Origin: Takakia lepidozioides
Lineage: Eukaryota; Streptophyta; Takakiopsida; Takakiales; Takakiaceae
Direction of reading: 5' to 3'
Length of the DNA stretch: 64,000 bases
Assembly (NCBI GenBank): GCA_030704615.1
Contig: CM060732.1
Coordinates: 61,795,053 to 61,859,052 of the forward strand
The first letter of the stretch is position 1. Each line of letters begins with the position of its first letter. The position numbers and the translations under genes were made by a program. This document shows, piece by piece, positions 62,560 through 64,000 of the stretch. The notes under the pieces were generated by a model that made no database searches, was not told the DNA's origin, and worked only from the letters and a program-made list of their open reading frames with translations.

Positions 62560-63560
62560 AAGCTGAAATTGTACTAGTTGTCATTCTGAACACTGCCCTG
62601 GTGGACATGTATGCCAAATGTGGGTGCAGCTAGCCTGATGCGAAGGGAGAGTTCGACAACGTGACTAAATGAGATGTGGTGTTGTGAAGTGCCATGATTG
62701 CAAGGTATGTGCAGCATGGGTGTGGGATTAAGGCTTTGGAAACCTAAGAGCAAATGATGTGGGAAAGGATGAAGCCAGACCAGGTCATGTTCATTTGTGT
62801 TTGTAATATGCATATGCGAGCCTAGAAGCCCTGGGAAAGGGCCAAGAGGTTCATGGCGACATCATCAAAGCTGGAATTGTACCTGATGTCATTATGAACA
62901 TTCTCTTGGTGTACATGTATGTCAAATGCGAGCGTGGTAGCCCTGGAAAGGACGCAACGGTCCATGGTGACATTGTCAAAGTTGAAATTGTACCACTAGA
63001 TGTCTCTAAACACTGCCTTGGTGGATATGTATGTCAAATGCAAGCCTGGCAGCCCTAAAAAATGATGCAGAGGTCCACGGTAATATCGTCAAAGCTAGTA
63101 TTGTATCTGATGTGATGCTGAATGTTGTCGTAGTGGACATGTATGCCAAGTTTGGGTACAACTACAAGGATACAAATGGCATGCAATTTGATAATATGGC
63201 TGAATGAGATGTGGTATCAGCCTAGCCCATAATTGCACTTAACTAGAGTAGGCAATGAGTGAAGACGGGGTTCGTGGTGACATCGTCCAAGCTGGAATTG
63301 AATTGATGTCGTTCTGAAATATGCCCTTGTGGTGAGGGCGTGCAGAGCAGGAGCGTGGGATGGGGCTTTGGAGACCTGAAAGCAAATGATGGGGGAAAGG
63401 GTGAAGCTCGACCACATCATGTTTGGGTGCGTGTGCAAGCCTGGCAGCCCTGGAAAGCACATGCAAAGAGGTACATGGTTGCATCACCAAAGCTGGAATT
63501 GTACCAGATGTGATTCTGAACAATACCCTCGTGGGCATGGATAGCTGAAGGAGCAGGGAT
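62560..63560 (+). pseudogene. Array of decayed PPR repeats
   Basis: At least five degraded repeat units occur in order, each around VHGDIIKAEIVPD..LNTALVDMYAKCG..DAKG.FDN (for example near 62590, 62850, 62950, 63070 and 63270, with variable frames and stops). QMMWERMKPDQVMFICV near 62760 is a PPR junction motif. No open frame spans more than one unit. Origin by tandem duplication within one PPR gene is likely. Confidence 0.8.
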
Positions 63561-64000
63561 AGAGTGTGGGTGCATATTCATCCAAGAGGGCCGGATTTTC
63601 AAGCTCCAGATTACCTATGATTCATTGTGAAAGGGCAGCAGCGGCACAATTGATAAAATCAGGCACTGCTAATGAAGGTAGTGGATTGCTGAAGTTCGAG
63701 AGATGTCAGTGTATGCATCTTCTGCTTAGGCATTTGGAAGTCTACATAGACTTTGCAGCTTTGTGCATTTTTGTAGTAGTATCGGATTATATTATGGAAC
63801 GGATCTTTGAACATTAAGTCACGTTGTATTTGAATCGATGTTCCAATTTCAAATGTGCTTTCAGGTTTCAATGGTGTTTTCGTGTGCTTTTGAACAATGG
63901 TGCTTTCATGTTTTAATGCTGCTAGAGTTAGGTCATGTACACGACTACCTCCCATCCACAGAGCCTCCGCCACGTGCTACTTTCACCCCTCGTGTTCGCC
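63561..64000. other. End of window, repeat remnant then unrecognised
   Basis: 63540-63670 repeats the block found at 62190-62345. The last 330 bp have local GTTTCAATGGTG / TGCTTTCATG word repetition but no gene. Confidence 0.4.

Overview
The window is nuclear DNA of a land plant. Genes are split by canonical GT-AG introns, a nucleolar fibrillarin gene has plant-type organisation, the LTR retrotransposons carry the usual plant initiator-Met tRNA primer site, and there are many decayed DYW-type pentatricopeptide (PPR) repeats. Short introns (about 100-480 bp), abundant PPR relics, a gypsy element of fungal/Tcn1-like appearance and a retroelement carrying a DNA methyltransferase point to an early-diverging lineage (lycophyte, fern or bryophyte) rather than a flowering plant. 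That placement is inference; the species cannot be named from the sequence.

Only two genes look intact. The first is a minus-strand gamma-glutamylcyclotransferase (ChaC/GGCT2 type) in eight exons (3897 down to 1377, 193 codons, every junction in phase). The second is a plus-strand fibrillarin gene in six exons (32014-34058, 316 codons), with a telo-box just upstream and a probable box C/D snoRNA in its fourth intron. A small eight-cysteine lipid-transfer-like gene (28738-29611) is plausible but lacks a clear ATG. A replication factor C subunit 3 copy (36432 onward) is broken by a frameshift in its P-loop.

Most of the rest is mobile and repeated DNA. From left to right: the ChaC gene; a 44-bp satellite (5282-5500); a 397-bp MITE (6430-6826); an interspersed repeat (7882-10470) with an inserted segment that carries a broken ubiquitin gene; two more MITEs (11453-11654 and 11853-12249, the latter also 397 bp); an unidentified 227-codon ORF (13099-13782); a truncated copia element (14651-15655); a truncated second copy of the 3' half of the ChaC gene (15659-16920); a hAT-type element with perfect 8-bp target duplication (19190-19954); a gag-protease relic (about 20330-21655); a minus-strand retroelement encoding Gag, protease and a cytosine-5 DNA methyltransferase (21656-25259), itself split by a solo LTR (22080-22812); and an inverted second copy of the interspersed repeat (26930-28723).

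After the fibrillarin and RFC3 region come PPR relics (38150-42190), a second gag-protease retroelement (43650-48080), and a tandem repeat array (49075-57210) interrupted by a nearly complete Ty3/gypsy chromovirus (50228-56888, matching LTRs and 5-bp target duplication). A decayed second gypsy element of another lineage (57730-60360) and a last block of PPR relics (61690-63660) close the window. The LTR family of the complete gypsy is the same as the solo LTR at 22 kb, so that family has been active at least twice here.
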